A stretch of 64,000 bases of DNA from Euptelea pleiosperma (taxonomy: Eukaryota; Streptophyta; Magnoliopsida; Ranunculales; Eupteleaceae): NCBI GenBank assembly GCA_035048495.1, contig CM068549.1:17951103-18015102 (forward strand). The letters run 5' to 3'. Position 1 is the first letter of the stretch. Every line of letters starts with the position of its first letter. The position numbers and the translations under genes are program-made. The notes beneath the pieces are model-generated. The model saw only the letters and a list, made by a program, of their open reading frames with translations, did no database searches and was not told the DNA's origin. Of this stretch, positions 44,400 to 56,523 are shown one piece after another.

Positions 44400-46545
44400 C
44401 GTTGTTTATTTCTCTACTTTAGTATAGATACATATTTGCCATACCTCTAGTCCTTCATACTCTTCATTTTGATCATTCACCCTCTAGAATCTTTAATTCC
44501 TGAAATAAAGAAGCCACATATTTAACATTTCATGTATGATACAATTGGCAGATAACAATTCATGTTGATAGCCAATATAGAAAACTCCAGTGCGGTCCTG
44601 CGCACTACAACTTGAAAGCCTCCATTTGTCTAAACATATTCAGGTGATGTGATCAAGAAATAAAAGAACTTATGTCATGAGTAGAGATTGGCCTCCCAAA
44701 GCAAGATATTACACCACATCAGCCAATCAACGTGAACGACATCTTAATGATTCAGAATTAAGAGTAAAGCTTCATTAGTCTAGAGAATTCAAAGAGAAAA
44801 AGCTTCATTAATCTAGAGAAGTTTTCAAATTTTCAAAGGAGAAATCCAATTACATAACTAAAGTCATTGATAGCTTGTCCCAAATTATAATGACGAGAAC
44901 AAAATATGGAACTATTTGAGAAAGCATTATTCCTATTGGGATGGATATGCCAATTCTTAATCTTTACGGACTAGCACCCAAAGCTGTTGAAGAAGTTTTT
45001 GTTGTTTGGGTTCATCGAATGTGCATGATCAAATCCAGTGTATAAAAGAGGACAACATCTATGATTTCTTTGAACTTTTATAGGGATGTATAGTCGAAAA
45101 TGTTAAGAATTTGTGAAAATTTTGAACATCTTAACAACAAAATAAGCAATAACCGAAGGTGGATTTCAAGACCTCGGGTTTAAGCTCTTAGTAAAGTTAT
45201 CACTAGCTAAGGCTCATTAGACATCTATTGGTCTTATATTTTTCAACAAAACAAAATTATCTAATTTAAAATATTTTGAGAAGTCTTCCATCAACTATAT
45301 TAGAGAAGTGTATTGGTTAGGCATCTATCGGTCTCTTTTGATTAACATAACTTATTTTTGTGCATCTCTTAGATGAATTAAGTAATTTATTTTTAGAGAC
45401 CCTAACTTCCAAAAATGTTTTAGTTGATACTTTAATACTTAAAATATTATTGAATATACTTGACGGGAGATTCGAAAGCTCTACTATCATGCCTATGCCC
45501 AAGAAAAACTACCAAAATAGGGTATGAACCCTGCAAAAAGATTTATGGTGCATAAATATAATTTTTCAAAGAAAAATCATTTTTGAAAGATTCGTATAAA
45601 AAGAAAATTAAAACCTTATAAAAATTTAAAAAAAAAAAAAATCTAAACAATAAGTCCAAGTCCAAAAAAGATCCCGAAGGAGCATGATTCACAATTAAGT
45701 AAGACATTATAAATATGATTGTCCCTGAAAAGCCCTCTATAAGTTGAAGAAATATTCCAACATCGAGATGATTGAGATTTGATAGAGTCGTTTGAAGGAT
45801 CTCCAATACTTTTCAACAAGGTGCTGATACATTTATGCTTGATAGTGACATTGGAGGATAGTATACTTTTTAATCGTTGCATTCTCAGTTAAAGCAATTA
45901 TAAAAAAAAAAAAAAAGTTTCATATCATTTTTACTTTTTTCTTTGTTATAGTTTTGTATAAAAATGTGGTGTCTTTTCTTGTTGATTGGAATATTAGAAT
46001 TATTTGAATCATTAAAAAAGTAGTCAAAATATAATGATCTCAAGACAACATCAAGAAACCATCCCACAATTTATAAAAGGCAATTTCTAATTTTTTTTTT
46101 TGTGTCTATATATTTGTATCAATTCTGCTCAATAAGAGAACAGAGAAGTTATCTATTTGCATTCTTAAGTAAAATATATCTTCCAAGTAATTCATTTGAA
46201 GTATTCTTCCGAGTTCTCTTTAAGTATTTTTAGTTGGGTTCTACCCTAAGGTATTTAGGGGATAAAAAATTCTAAGAAGAATATAAGTCCCATACAACAT
46301 GTGATAAGAAATAATAATGAATTAATAGTCACATATCCTTTTTAAAGACTTGAAAATTGCTCTAGTATTCAATCTTTAGGTCGGAAACTTGTTACTTGGA
46401 TAGCCTGAATTACTACGCACTCATGAATAGTAATTCTTGGTGGTCGAGGTCAGCTCTTTGTTGCATGTATAGCTCTATAGGTTGTTTCACTATGTTGACA
46501 TGATGTTAACTTCATACAATGTTGAAAGTTTTTACCTTTGAAAGT
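44400..46545. other. No gene recognised
   Basis: AT-rich, with several A-runs (45629, 45901). Minus-strand frames of 60-87 codons (45317-46067) are hydrophobic, A/T-driven and lack any domain I know. Confidence 0.45.
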
Positions 46546-46549
46546 TTCG

Positions 46550-47858
46550 GGTTAACGGTATTCACAAGACCTAGAGGGGGTGGATAGGTCCGATTCAAAT
46601 TAATCACTAATTAAAAATTATGCAACTTATTTAAATCTATTCAGTTAGTGATCTAGGATCTATCACATGCAATTTTTAAGCATAAGCAAATAAATTGGTC
46701 TAACCAGATTTAATCTAAATATATTAAAGATATACTTTTCACAAATCTATTCATCCAATAACACAATAAAAATTAATAAATCAATAGGCACACGATTTTT
46801 ACGAGGAAAATCCAATTAGGAAAAACCTCGGGACCATGTCTAGTCAAAATCAAAATACCAATAAAAGACAGAGATACAGACTTACGCTACGACTCACAAC
46901 TGAATCCAACTTCACACGAGCTCTAGTCGCCGATTTATCATGTTGCCTTATATCTTCACCCTCCGAACCACACAAAGCGCCTTTAGGATTTGATTTCAAA
47001 TCTAATTTGGAAAGCACACCGAATCACAACCAACTTGATACCTACACGAGTTTACACCAAATCCACATGGTGGAGCAACTAATAAAGAAAGTAACGAAAC
47101 AAACAAATGTATTTAATTCTTCGTGGAAGAAAGAGATTCAACCATGAAGAGATCAACACTCTTCACTCAAGATAAAAAAAATAGAACTTTGAATCACAAG
47201 ATCTTGAGCATCCAAGAGCAAAACTTAAGCTTCAATCAATAATTGAAGCTTTTAAATCTATAGGATTTCTTCTCTACTTTAGATAGACTTGAATGACTTC
47301 GGTTTTCCACCTAAAATGTTATATTCATAATAAAGCAAGAGTCTCGATGAAATAACAAGTATTTGAGGGAAAATTGAGCAAATTCGGAGCTTATTAAAAA
47401 ACCAATCCCGTGTTGGTTCAATCGATTGGGTATCGAGGTCCAATTGATTAGGAGATCAGGGTCCAATCGATTGGGCAGAACCCGTAAGAATTTTTATTTC
47501 TGTTAGGACTAGTCCAATCGATTGATTGGACAGGGTACCCCGATCGATTGGACTCAACAAAAATAGGGCAAATTCCCCCTGCAGGTCCCTGAAACCTCTC
47601 GCTTGCGTATTTTGACTTAGTTCAAGGTATGTTAAAGTTCTATCTCTTAAATTTTATGGTCTCTAAGTCACTTACCAACTTAATGGTGTATTGATCAATT
47701 GAATGTTTGAATCTTCTGATGTATCACTTTTTTTATCTTCTATCAAGCAATCTTCTAGTAGTCTTCAATGATAAAACCATACTCAACCAATCGATTTTTA
47801 ACTATCCACACACTAAGAAGGTTGTAATACCTTAAATGTTCATTCGGGGCATTCACAT
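46550..47858. repeat. Copia-type LTR sequence, left part
   Basis: Contains GACCTAGAGGGGGTGGATAG (46571) and GGAAAAACCTCGGGACC (46817), counterparts of the LTR at 40.7 kb, then the CCAATCGATTGG cluster (47412-47550) and CTGAAACCTCTCGCTTGCGT through TACTCAACCAATCGA (47589-47800). The last 250 bp recurs at 53165-53400. The sequence is interrupted at 47859 by the long solo LTR and probably resumes at 51611. I found no gag-pol attached. Confidence 0.6.
47408..47552. repeat. CCAATCGATTGG palindrome cluster
   Basis: CAATCGATTGGG, CCAATTGATTAGG, CCAATCGATTGGG, CCAATCGATTGATTGG and GATCGATTGGAC occur within 145 bp. Confidence 0.8.
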
Positions 47859-48169
47859 TGTAAAACCCCAAAAATCACAAAAGGGTATTTTAATCTATTT
47901 TAATTATCTGAGATTTTTTCTTCATGTTTTCCTTCAAGAAATATTATTTTAATGGTTAGGACATCCTTGTAAAGTTTTGCCAAATTCAGAGAAAAAATAT
48001 TTTTCAAGATTTCTAGCCTGGCTCATGCGGGCCCACGTGGACTTAGTGGGACCCACGGATTTTTCTATTTTGAGCCCATTTAGTATTAATTAACATTTAC
48101 ATATAATTAAAATAATTTTAATAAGCTACGTGAATTTTTAAACTATATTTTGCATTTATATTATTTTAG

Positions 48170-48241
48170 GTATATGTGTGTGTGCGTGTTCATGTGCGTA
48201 TACGGGTACGTGTGTGTGTGTATATGTAATACATCATATGG

Positions 48242-48295
<54 letters not shown>

Positions 48296-48305
48296 TATAT
48301 ATATT
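48170..48305. repeat. GT/TA microsatellites
   Basis: TGTGTGTGCGTG-type tract at 48174-48222, then an uninterrupted TA run at about 48243-48288 and a second short TA run to 48304. They make the chance 64-codon YIYIYI frame. Confidence 0.95.
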
Positions 48306-50617
48306 AGTGCTAATTATCTTTGTGTAATGACACTTACAAATTAATAGAACTATATAAGTTAAAATTAACTATATGAAAAATACTTAACTATTATGGAATC
48401 ACCTTACTTAATTATATACTAAGTATAGGTCTAGATTAAACCGAAGTATAAATATCCATGTAAAATTGTCCCACTTCATTAGTGTTCTTCCTTTTAAAAA
48501 AATTAAAAAATTAGCCAACAAGCCTGGCCGTACAAGCCACACCATTATATTTTATTATTTTGTGGTATATTATATTCACTTACCTTTATCATCACAACAA
48601 TCCATTCCTTTACTGTTTTGATCATTATATATTTTATTTTACAAAACCCATTCAAGAAATGCTTAGTTATATGCCTATTTTATATCTTTCCATCCTCTCA
48701 ACCTTTTTAGATTGGAGCAAAACATCATAGTCGTCCAAACAAAATTCCTCCTCCAAGTAAATTTTTCCTAACCTAAACCTAATTGGATTGAAACCCTTTC
48801 ACCACCCTAAACCCATTAAACACTCTTCTTACCCAAGCCCATGTACCCGAACCCTTGCCACTTAACACACCTAACCACATTCAACGTACAACCTTCTCAA
48901 CCTTTCCCAAAATTTTGACTCTTTCAACAATAACCTAAACTTAATCGGATTTCCAAAATTTTTAATCTATCACCAACCGTCCAAACTTGTACACATCTTT
49001 CACTATTAACGTAAATCTATCCTATTTAAACCTCTCCAAGAAAGTACAACCACTTTCATCACATGGGAAATCCCAACCTCTCATGAGCCCGACATCACCA
49101 TCATCAATTGTCCAACCTCTCGTTGACGCCTACTCAACCCTCACAACCCACCCATCATTCAACGGTTGTAGGAGTTACAACCCCACATTGTTGTTGATCG
49201 TCCCACCCTCATCTACTACAATTGGTTGAAGATTGAAGGATAACAGCCAGAAAAGTGCAGCTGCCATCTCCATCATTGAAGGATCCTTGTTGTTGATAAA
49301 CTCTAACGCCTCCATTACTCTATTGCTCCATCCTTCGACCATCATGCATAAGCCAAGAGCTATTGTACCTCCACCGTGTATCAACGACTCCTCTAATCGA
49401 CGTTCTATATTCAGGTACAGTTTACCTAACAATCTTCTCAAACGTTTATTTCGGGCTTGATCATTTGTTTCTTTTCTTTTCTTCTCTTTTCGATCTTCTT
49501 TTTTCGTTTCATCCATCTGACTTGGCCAGCAAGAGTTAAGGTCAGATCTTCAAAGGATTGGGTTTTCTTAACCCAAACCTTACTACCATGTCCAAGACGT
49601 CTCACACCTCTTCAATTATTTATTTACTTTTTATTCTTTCTATAAAAACAATAACCTTTTTGAGTTGAGATCAAAACCCAACACCGTCCTAAACCTTTAA
49701 CCCTCGTTTAAAAACCAACTCAAGAATATAACTCTAATTCAACGGCTAACAACGTGCAGTCGTTCGATCCAAGTAACGTTTTCAGTTAATTGTTTAACCA
49801 TTTCAACCTTCTGATGTTTCTTTCATCTTTGAGACAATACATAGTACTCTCAGCAGATTCATGATTCTATCCTCACCTATTAGTTGATCAAGGTGATCAT
49901 TTGGTTTTGACTCGACGATCATCATCTTGGTCGCCCAACTCAAGTTCTTCATACCAGCTTGATCCCACATTGAAATAACTAGCCAGTTGATCATTCATTC
50001 GGTGTAGATGCAGTCATCTCCCTTCGACTCATTCATGCACAATTAGTCCATGCGTTCATATGTAGCACCACTCTAGATTTGCGTCAACGTCTCCCCCATG
50101 TGTCCATCATCCTAACCACATGGAGCCTTGCAAAGAACTGCCAGAAGATCGACCATCATCACCCTGCAGACAACACGTGATCATCGGGGATATTACTTGC
50201 AGTCCATCTTGTCCTTATCCTCGTAATCACCTTATTAGTACTCAATTCCAAATAATTCGAACTTAGTATTATCATTATTGGCCATATTTTGAGAGATAAT
50301 AAAATAATAAGAATGACAAATTTTGACCATTTCTTGAATCGGGAGATGACAACGTTGACTCTAGTGACCTTGTAGAATTGTCTTTGATTTTAGAATTTTA
50401 TCTACGGACACTTATACTATAAACATGAAATTGTAGGTTTAATAACATTGGGTTGAATTTACACGAAGAAGAGATCCACACTAGCTAAAAAGTTTTCGTA
50501 TCATCATAACGGTATCGCGTGAATAAGGTAGGTACCCTTCCCATGATTCTTTCAATACTAGTCATTGACTCGTGAGCATGTAATTATTGTTAAACTGTAA
50601 TTTATAATCGAATTTAT

Positions 50618-50833
50618 ATTAGAGATCTCCTGTATGGATTCTATTTGTTTCGTATTAGAGATCCACTGTGTGGATTCCACCTGTTTCGTATTAGAGATCC
50701 CCTGAATGGATTTTATCTATTTTGTACTGGAGATCCCTTGTGTGGATTCCACCTATTCCGTATTAGAGATCCCCTATGTGGATTCTATCTATTTCGTATT
50801 GGAGATCCCTTGTGTGAATATTTATATTTTCAG
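50618..50833. repeat. Six tandem 36-bp units in the long LTR
   Basis: ATTAGAGATCCCCTGTGTGG + ATTCTATCTATTTCGT; starts at about 50621, 50657, 50693, 50729, 50765 and 50801, with period exactly 36. It stays open as a repeated 12-residue peptide (FRIRDPLCGFHL), a by-product of the period and not a gene. Confidence 0.92.
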
Positions 50834-51610
50834 TAATTTCTTATATATATGAAGACATGCATTGTATTTCAGAAGTGATAAAACAAGTTGGGAGTGAGTT
50901 CTCCAGGGTGAAAGACCTGAAAACCCCAGGAAGACCTCTTGTGTGGGTGAAGAAGGAGACCCCCCTTTGTGGGTTGTGTATTACTTTTGATTAATTGTTC
51001 ATGCATTCATTATGACCATGATATTATTATTTGACATGTACAATTTAATTTATGCAAACATGTATGTATTTCTTGTATTATTTGAATTATGTTTTGGGTA
51101 AAAACTTGAATGAGCGCTTAACTTACTTCTATAACTAAAATTTTCAAATGTAGATGAAACCGAGACGTACGAGGAAGGGTACGAGGAAGAACTGTAACCC
51201 GTTGACGAATTAGGAGACGAGACATACGAATCCGAAGAGTAAGAGCCGTACCATGAAGATGAACATTATTAGTCTTTTATTATTTCTTTGCGTATGAATT
51301 CTTGTAATAAAATTCATTATTTTATATTATTTTTGATAGTATAGCAGATGCGACTTTTTGATGAACCATGACTCGTAGATCATCGGTTCTTTTGATATTA
51401 GGGTTCTTTTTGACTTTGTGTGTCACGGTTGATGTTAGCTACCACAGATTATAATTTTGAGATCTTAGTAAATTTCGAACTATCGATATGTCATTGTAAA
51501 TTATAAAATTCTATTTTTCCTTTATCATTTTCACACCCTGGATTTCGAGTAAACAGGCCGATCCACAGGCGTTCAGGTCGAGTTCAGGTGTTGAAATTTG
51601 GGTCGTGACA

Positions 51611-53155
51611 CATAATTTATCTATATTAATGGGATCCATAGGCTATAATCTTATCATTAACTAATAATTTTTTTAACTTTAGGATTCTAGCAAGGAGGAT
51701 TAAGATAATAGAATGGTAATGTTAGGCTTTCTGTAATTGAACATTTATAATGAACTAATTAACTCCATAAACGAATATGTGCATAATTGAATATCCATAT
51801 TATTTTAATTATATAATTTTAAATATAAAATAAATAATTTTATAATTGATAAGAACTATAAAATATATTTTATATTGATACTTAATTAATACTTTTCTGA
51901 CATTAAGAGCTTAATAATGAAAATTAAACAATTTGATCAATTACTTGTAATAATAGATATTAAATAAAATTAATTAATTATTTATAATTAAATTGGATTG
52001 GAGTAAACCCTACGAAATACTTGGGGTAGGGTACACTTCTTGTGGACCATAGAATTAGTGTATAAGTTCACATAGGGTAAAATGATGGCATATTGGTAAT
52101 AATAGAAGTACCTTTTTTTTTCTAAAATTAATGATTAATTAATTAAATAAATGATGAAAATGTTATATCATCCTAATAATATAAATCATTCAATTAAATA
52201 TCTAGAAAATCTTTTGTATTCTATACTTAGGTATAATACTTCTTTTATCTTTTAAGAAAATTCAATATTTTGAAAACCTTTAATTATTAAGTTAATTTTA
52301 GTAATAGTGTAACATACTATTATACCAATCCTAAATAGGAATCAACAATTAGTTATTTCACATGTTAAAAAATACTTTTATAAAAAATTCAACAATTAAA
52401 TTATTAAGAAAAGATTTATACTTTTCATTCTTGATAATTTTATAATAATAAGTAAATAGAAAATTTTAATATAAGAAATAATTTATTGCTAAATAATTAA
52501 TATAAACTTACTAAGTTGTATTAAATAACTATTTATCTTAATAGAATACTTACATTTTAAATAAAGACTTAAAAAGAGTTACTAAAAGTTTTTTATAAAA
52601 TATTTTTAACTCTTAGCATATTAATTATAGATTTTGACAACATTAAAAAAGATCTAATAGTAGAAGAAGTCTCTACCTCATTTCTTTTTCTAATTCTCAC
52701 TCTTTTTTTTTTCATGTTTTCCCAATTATAGTGAAGAATAAGACTTTAATTCAAGAAGAAATAAGATAAGCACCGTACTCACTTAATACCTTCAATTATA
52801 AATGATGTGTTATAATTGCACTATGATGTATTTATCTCTCCATGAATACATATACTTGGTGATTGAATTAATACGATGAATACGTGATGATTCAAGTTAT
52901 AATATAATTGTTTGAGTCCTTCTTTGAGTATGATATTAAAAAAATTATTATTGCTCGATTGTCGAGCCATTACAAGAATCATCTCGTTGGGCGAGTTTAT
53001 GAAGATTATTATCTCATTAGTCGAGTACATCGTCAAATTATTTCGTTAGCCGGATCCATTATCAGATTTTACAATTGGTCGGATTAATTATACAAAACTT
53101 CCTGTTAGTTGGGTTAACTAGAAAGTGTAAAGACTCTGATTAGTTGGATCACCCC
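51611..53155. other. No gene recognised; very AT-rich
   Basis: Long ATAATTAATT-type sequence (51.7-52.6 kb). From about 52975 the phrase 'ATCTCGTTGGGCGAGT / ATCTCATTAGTCGAGT / ATTTCGTTAGCCGGAT / ACAATTGGTCGGATTA' recurs in about 34-bp steps, matching the position of the palindrome cluster in related LTRs. Confidence 0.5.
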
Positions 53156-53159
53156 TACA

Positions 53160-53425
53160 AGTCAATCCCTGAAACCTCTCCCTTGCTTATTTTGACTTAG
53201 TTCAAAGTATATTAAAGTTCTACCACCTAAATTTTATGGTTTCTAAGTTACTTACCAACCTAATGGTATATTGACAATTGAAGCTTTGAATCTTCTTATG
53301 TATCACTCTTCTGATCTTCTGTCAAGTAGTTTCCAGTGATAAAATCATACTCAACCAATTGACTTCTAGCTACCCACACTAGAAAGATTACATACACATA
53401 TTTTGTCATACAAAATTAGCCAACA
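53160..53425. repeat. Second copy of the copia-type LTR 3' segment
   Basis: CCTGAAACCTCTCCCTTGCT, TTTTGACTTAGTTCAAAGTA and ACCATACTCAACCAATTGAC-like words follow the same order as 47585-47830, with perhaps 80-85% identity by eye. Confidence 0.8.
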
Positions 53426-54950
53426 CAAAAATGTAGACCTTACAACCTTTAGAAGGTACTATTTACTTTTGTTGCACACCTTCTTCTAGCGCTTTCTCTT
53501 TGTGTTTCTTCAATACTTTTGTTTTATTATTTTATTATTCATTTAATGTTGAATGCATTCAAGGAAAACCCACCATCTCTTAGGTGCATTAACACGGAAA
53601 TTTAAAATGATGAAGTCCAAAGCCCACTTGTCAATTGTCAAAATTTGACACATGATTTTATGACACACAATCCTAGGGCCCACATGGAGATGAGGGAATG
53701 CTTGATTTTTGGTGAAGATAATTTTCGCACTTTGTAGGTCATCATCACCAAAATCAACCAATTCCAACATTTGAAGCATTATGAAAGGTGGTTTGCAAGT
53801 TGAAAAATTATGGATCATCTATTTTTATTATTACCTTTAAGTACCACATTTGATAAGGTTACAAGTTTTAAAAAAGGGTTGATTTCTTATGTGGATGATT
53901 TCTACTGTGAGGAGACCATCCTTACCAATATCAACCCTTAACTCATCTCCTTGTGGGCCTCACGACCATGTGTCATTATATGTGTTAAAAAATGTGTCAA
54001 CCTATCCCGGGTTAGGATACATTGGCTCATTCTTTTCTGACTCATATTCTTCTAAACATGATACCAAACTCACAAAAAATCAACCCCTTCTAACATTTGT
54101 AGCCTTATGAAACATAAATTGCAAGTTGAAAAATTTTGGACAATCCAATTTCACCGTTAAATTTAGGCCCATATTTGAGAGGGCAAGAAGTATAGAAAAT
54201 GTTGATTTTTGGTGAGGATGTGATCACTGAAAATTATGAAGATGAGTTAAGGGCCGATTTTTGGTGAAGATAATATCTTTACCATATGAAGATCATCCAC
54301 CCAAAATCAGCTCATTCTGACATTTGAAACCTTATGAAAAGTGGACAGCAAGTTGCAAATTTTTGGATCATCCGTCTATTTAATTTTCACCGTTACTTGA
54401 AGTCTACATTTGATAGGGTTAGAAGTTTCGGAAAGGGTTGACTTCTCGTGAGATGATCTCTATCGTGAGGAAATCATCCCCACAAAAAAAAATCGGCTTT
54501 TAACTCATCTTCATGTGGGCTCCAAAACCATGTGTCATTATATGTGTAGAAAAATATGTCAACTTATCCCAAGCCATATATAGGCAGATCGGATCCACTA
54601 CATAATGTGTTATTTTTGGGTAGGATCCATACCCAATCCAAATTCAAATCGGGTCAGGTTACTTGGGTCCATATCTGACCCATTTAAAATTTGGATCTAA
54701 ACTTTAATATCCAATGCCGTAAATGTCAAAACGTTGGGTCTAACCCGCCCCATTTCATGCCCTAATTACCACCTGGTCAAACGGGCATGTGTGGCTCGTG
54801 GACAAAATTGTCGCGCCCATTAGAAGTCACTAGCCAACCTCAAATCATATGTGTCGGCTTGATTATATCTTAACAAACCACAGAGCCCATTTTCTGGAAG
54901 CCCACGAACAGCCTCTCTAACGTTTTACTAATTCAAAGTCTTAACAAAAG
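53426..54950. repeat. Locally duplicated non-coding block (~560-bp period)
   Basis: A block running CCAATTCCAACATTTGAAGC, GCAAGTTGAAAAATTATGGA, GTGAGGAGACCATCC, CTCATCTCCTTGTGGGC, CCATGTGTCATTATATGTG (about 53755-54000) recurs diverged at about 54310-54560, and a third partial copy lies between (about 54075-54160). No gene; the 91-codon minus frame at 53543 is inside the block. Confidence 0.65.
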
Positions 54951-55261
54951 CAAAAACCTTAGAAATGTTGCATCGAGGAAGATAATGGTTCTCTTGTTGA
55001 GCCAACTGCTAGCTGATTTTGTCTAAGGAGCGATTCAGGCGGGTTGGGTCCATTATTCAAAGTCTCGGTCGATTGTGTTCTGGAACAGGCGATCTGGGTC
55101 TCGGTCCCGAACCATCCCATCTCCGGGTTATCTCGTCTGGGATGCATTGTTCCCTTAAGATGCCTCACATTGGCTTGAGCGAGACAGCTGAGATGGAGTT
55201 AGATCGGACTGATTGAGATTGGGATCAGGGCCCACCGAAACCAAGACTTCAAACCATGGGT
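54951..55261. other. No gene recognised
   Basis: Mixed-composition spacer before the nested hAT elements. Opposite-strand 65- and 69-codon frames overlap here and are not credible. Confidence 0.4.
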
Positions 55262-55451
55262 GGGTCAGGCAGGGCCGTCTTGATACAAGTTGAGGCCTAA
55301 GGCGAAAACTCTATATAAGATTTTCTTTTATATTTAATATTAATTAAAACTTTTAACTCTATATAATAGAAAATTTATATTTAACAACTATTCTTGATAA
55401 TAAAAAATTACGAAAAAAAATTTAGATACATAGGATTCCCGTTATAGTCCA

Positions 55452-55765
55452 TGCAGAGGACTCTCGTGGCCCTACACTATGTTTTGGGCTCAATGACTGC
55501 ATGGATGGTCAGCCCTCCTATTGGTGGATAAATACACTAAAAATCAGCTTGATTGATGATTTCTAGCCATTAGATTTACAGCCCAGAAAACATGCTCGAA
55601 TCCAACGGCTAGAATCAATCCTAAAAAGTACTAAAATCTATGGCTAGAGATAACCAATCAGGGTGATTTTGGTTTATATATCCAACAAGGGGTGGGCTAA
55701 ACATCCATGTGGTTAGTGGGCCCGAAAAAAATGTGCTATGTATAGAGCCTGGGCTTGTAGTTGGA
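55452..55765. mobile_element. Palindromic MITE, core family B, copy 1 (nested)
   Basis: Arms TGGCCCTACACTATG / CATAGCA-type tips, GGGCTCAATGACTGCATGG against CATGTGGTTAGTGGGCCC, core AAAAATCAGCTTGATTGATG against CAGGGTGATTTTGG. Ends are approximate. Related to the copy at 61525. Confidence 0.7.
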
Positions 55766-55824
55766 CCTGGGCTGGGGGCCTTCTCTCACCAAGGGACCTT
55801 AGGCGGTCGACTTAAGGTAGAGAC

Positions 55825-56227
55825 TAGGGGTGTCAACGGGTCGGTTCCGGTTTGGTTCCGGTGGTGACCAGAACCGGAACAAACGGTTCCGCTTCTTATC
55901 GGTTCGGGTACTTATCGGTTCCGGTTCTCAAAGTGATGGTACCGGAACCGATTATGTAATTTTTTCGGTTCCGGTTCCAATTTCGGGTATAACGGGTCCA
56001 ATCTTGGTAATATGAGAATTTTTACACTATATTTATATATCGGTTCCAGTTCTTATCGGTTCGGTTCCGGTTCTTATCGGTTTCGGTTCCATATTAGAGT
56101 ACCGGAACCGTAACCATTAGTTTTCGGTTCGGTTCCGGTTCCGGTTCTTTTTAATCGGTTCCCAAAAATGTGGTACCGGAACCGGTGTTTTCGGTTCCGG
56201 TTAAATCGGGTAAAATTGACACCCCTA
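55825..56227. mobile_element. Intact hAT MITE nested in the outer hAT element
   Basis: Ends TAGGGGTGTCAACGGG and AAAATTGACACCCCTA are inverted. Flanks GTAGAGAC at 55817-55824 and 56228-56235 form a perfect 8-bp duplication lying in the outer element's subterminal region. The 403-bp interior is built of GGTTCCGGTTC/GAACCGGAACC words in both orientations. No open frame of note. Confidence 0.93.
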
Positions 56228-56523
56228 GTAGAGACGGCCCTGGGGTCAGGTTATGGGTCACACCAAGCCAAACCGATCTTCAGACAACTTAAATCGTGGC
56301 CAGGCCAACACGACAAATGTGCTTAATTTGATTCCAACCTGACCTGCACGTTTTGAAGTCCAATCCCAACTTGGATTAAGTCTGGTCCTCTTCCTCTCGG
56401 ACACACTTAGTCCTCTTAATTAATGTTCTGAAAACTGACACCATCATCAAATTGGTGGCGTGACCAGTTCAGTCTATGGTCAAATAGACGACTTGGGTGG
56501 TTTTTCCAAGTTTTTTTTTTTTT

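Larger units (their letters stand above)
47859..51610 (+). repeat. Probable long (3.75-kb) solo LTR
   Basis: Starts TGTAAAACCCCAAAAATCAC and ends TTGGGTCGTGACA; these ends are imperfectly inverted and of the kind seen in Del/Tekay-type Ty3 LTRs (TGTxAxxCCCxAAA...TTTxGGGTxGTxACA). CACAT precedes it (47854-47858) and CACAT follows, overlapping the last two bases (51609-51613), so the target duplication is near-perfect if a CA was lost at the right edge. It lies inside a copia-type LTR sequence. It has no coding domain, an AT/GT microsatellite and a 36-bp array inside. A length of 3.75 kb is plausible for this group. Confidence 0.6.
55270..56242. mobile_element. Outer hAT-type element containing nested insertions
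   Basis: Ends CAGGGCCGTCTTGA and GAGACGGCCCTG are inverted. Flanks GGGTCAGG at 55262-55269 and 56243-56250 form a perfect 8-bp target duplication. The words GAGGCCTAAGGCG and CCTTAGGCGG near the two ends also pair. Its own body is small because two other elements (55452-55765 and 55825-56227) occupy most of it. No transposase. Confidence 0.88.

Noticed and set aside
48150..48344. 64-codon frame rich in Tyr/Ile
   Set aside because: It is the translation of a TA microsatellite.
49175..49516. 113-codon minus frame in the long LTR
   Set aside because: Lys/Glu/Arg-rich start comes from a pyrimidine tract; overlaps plus-strand frames of similar length; no domain recognised.
50645..50836. 63-codon frame with a 12-residue repeat peptide
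   Set aside because: Produced by a 36-bp DNA tandem array inside a long LTR; no start context or homology.
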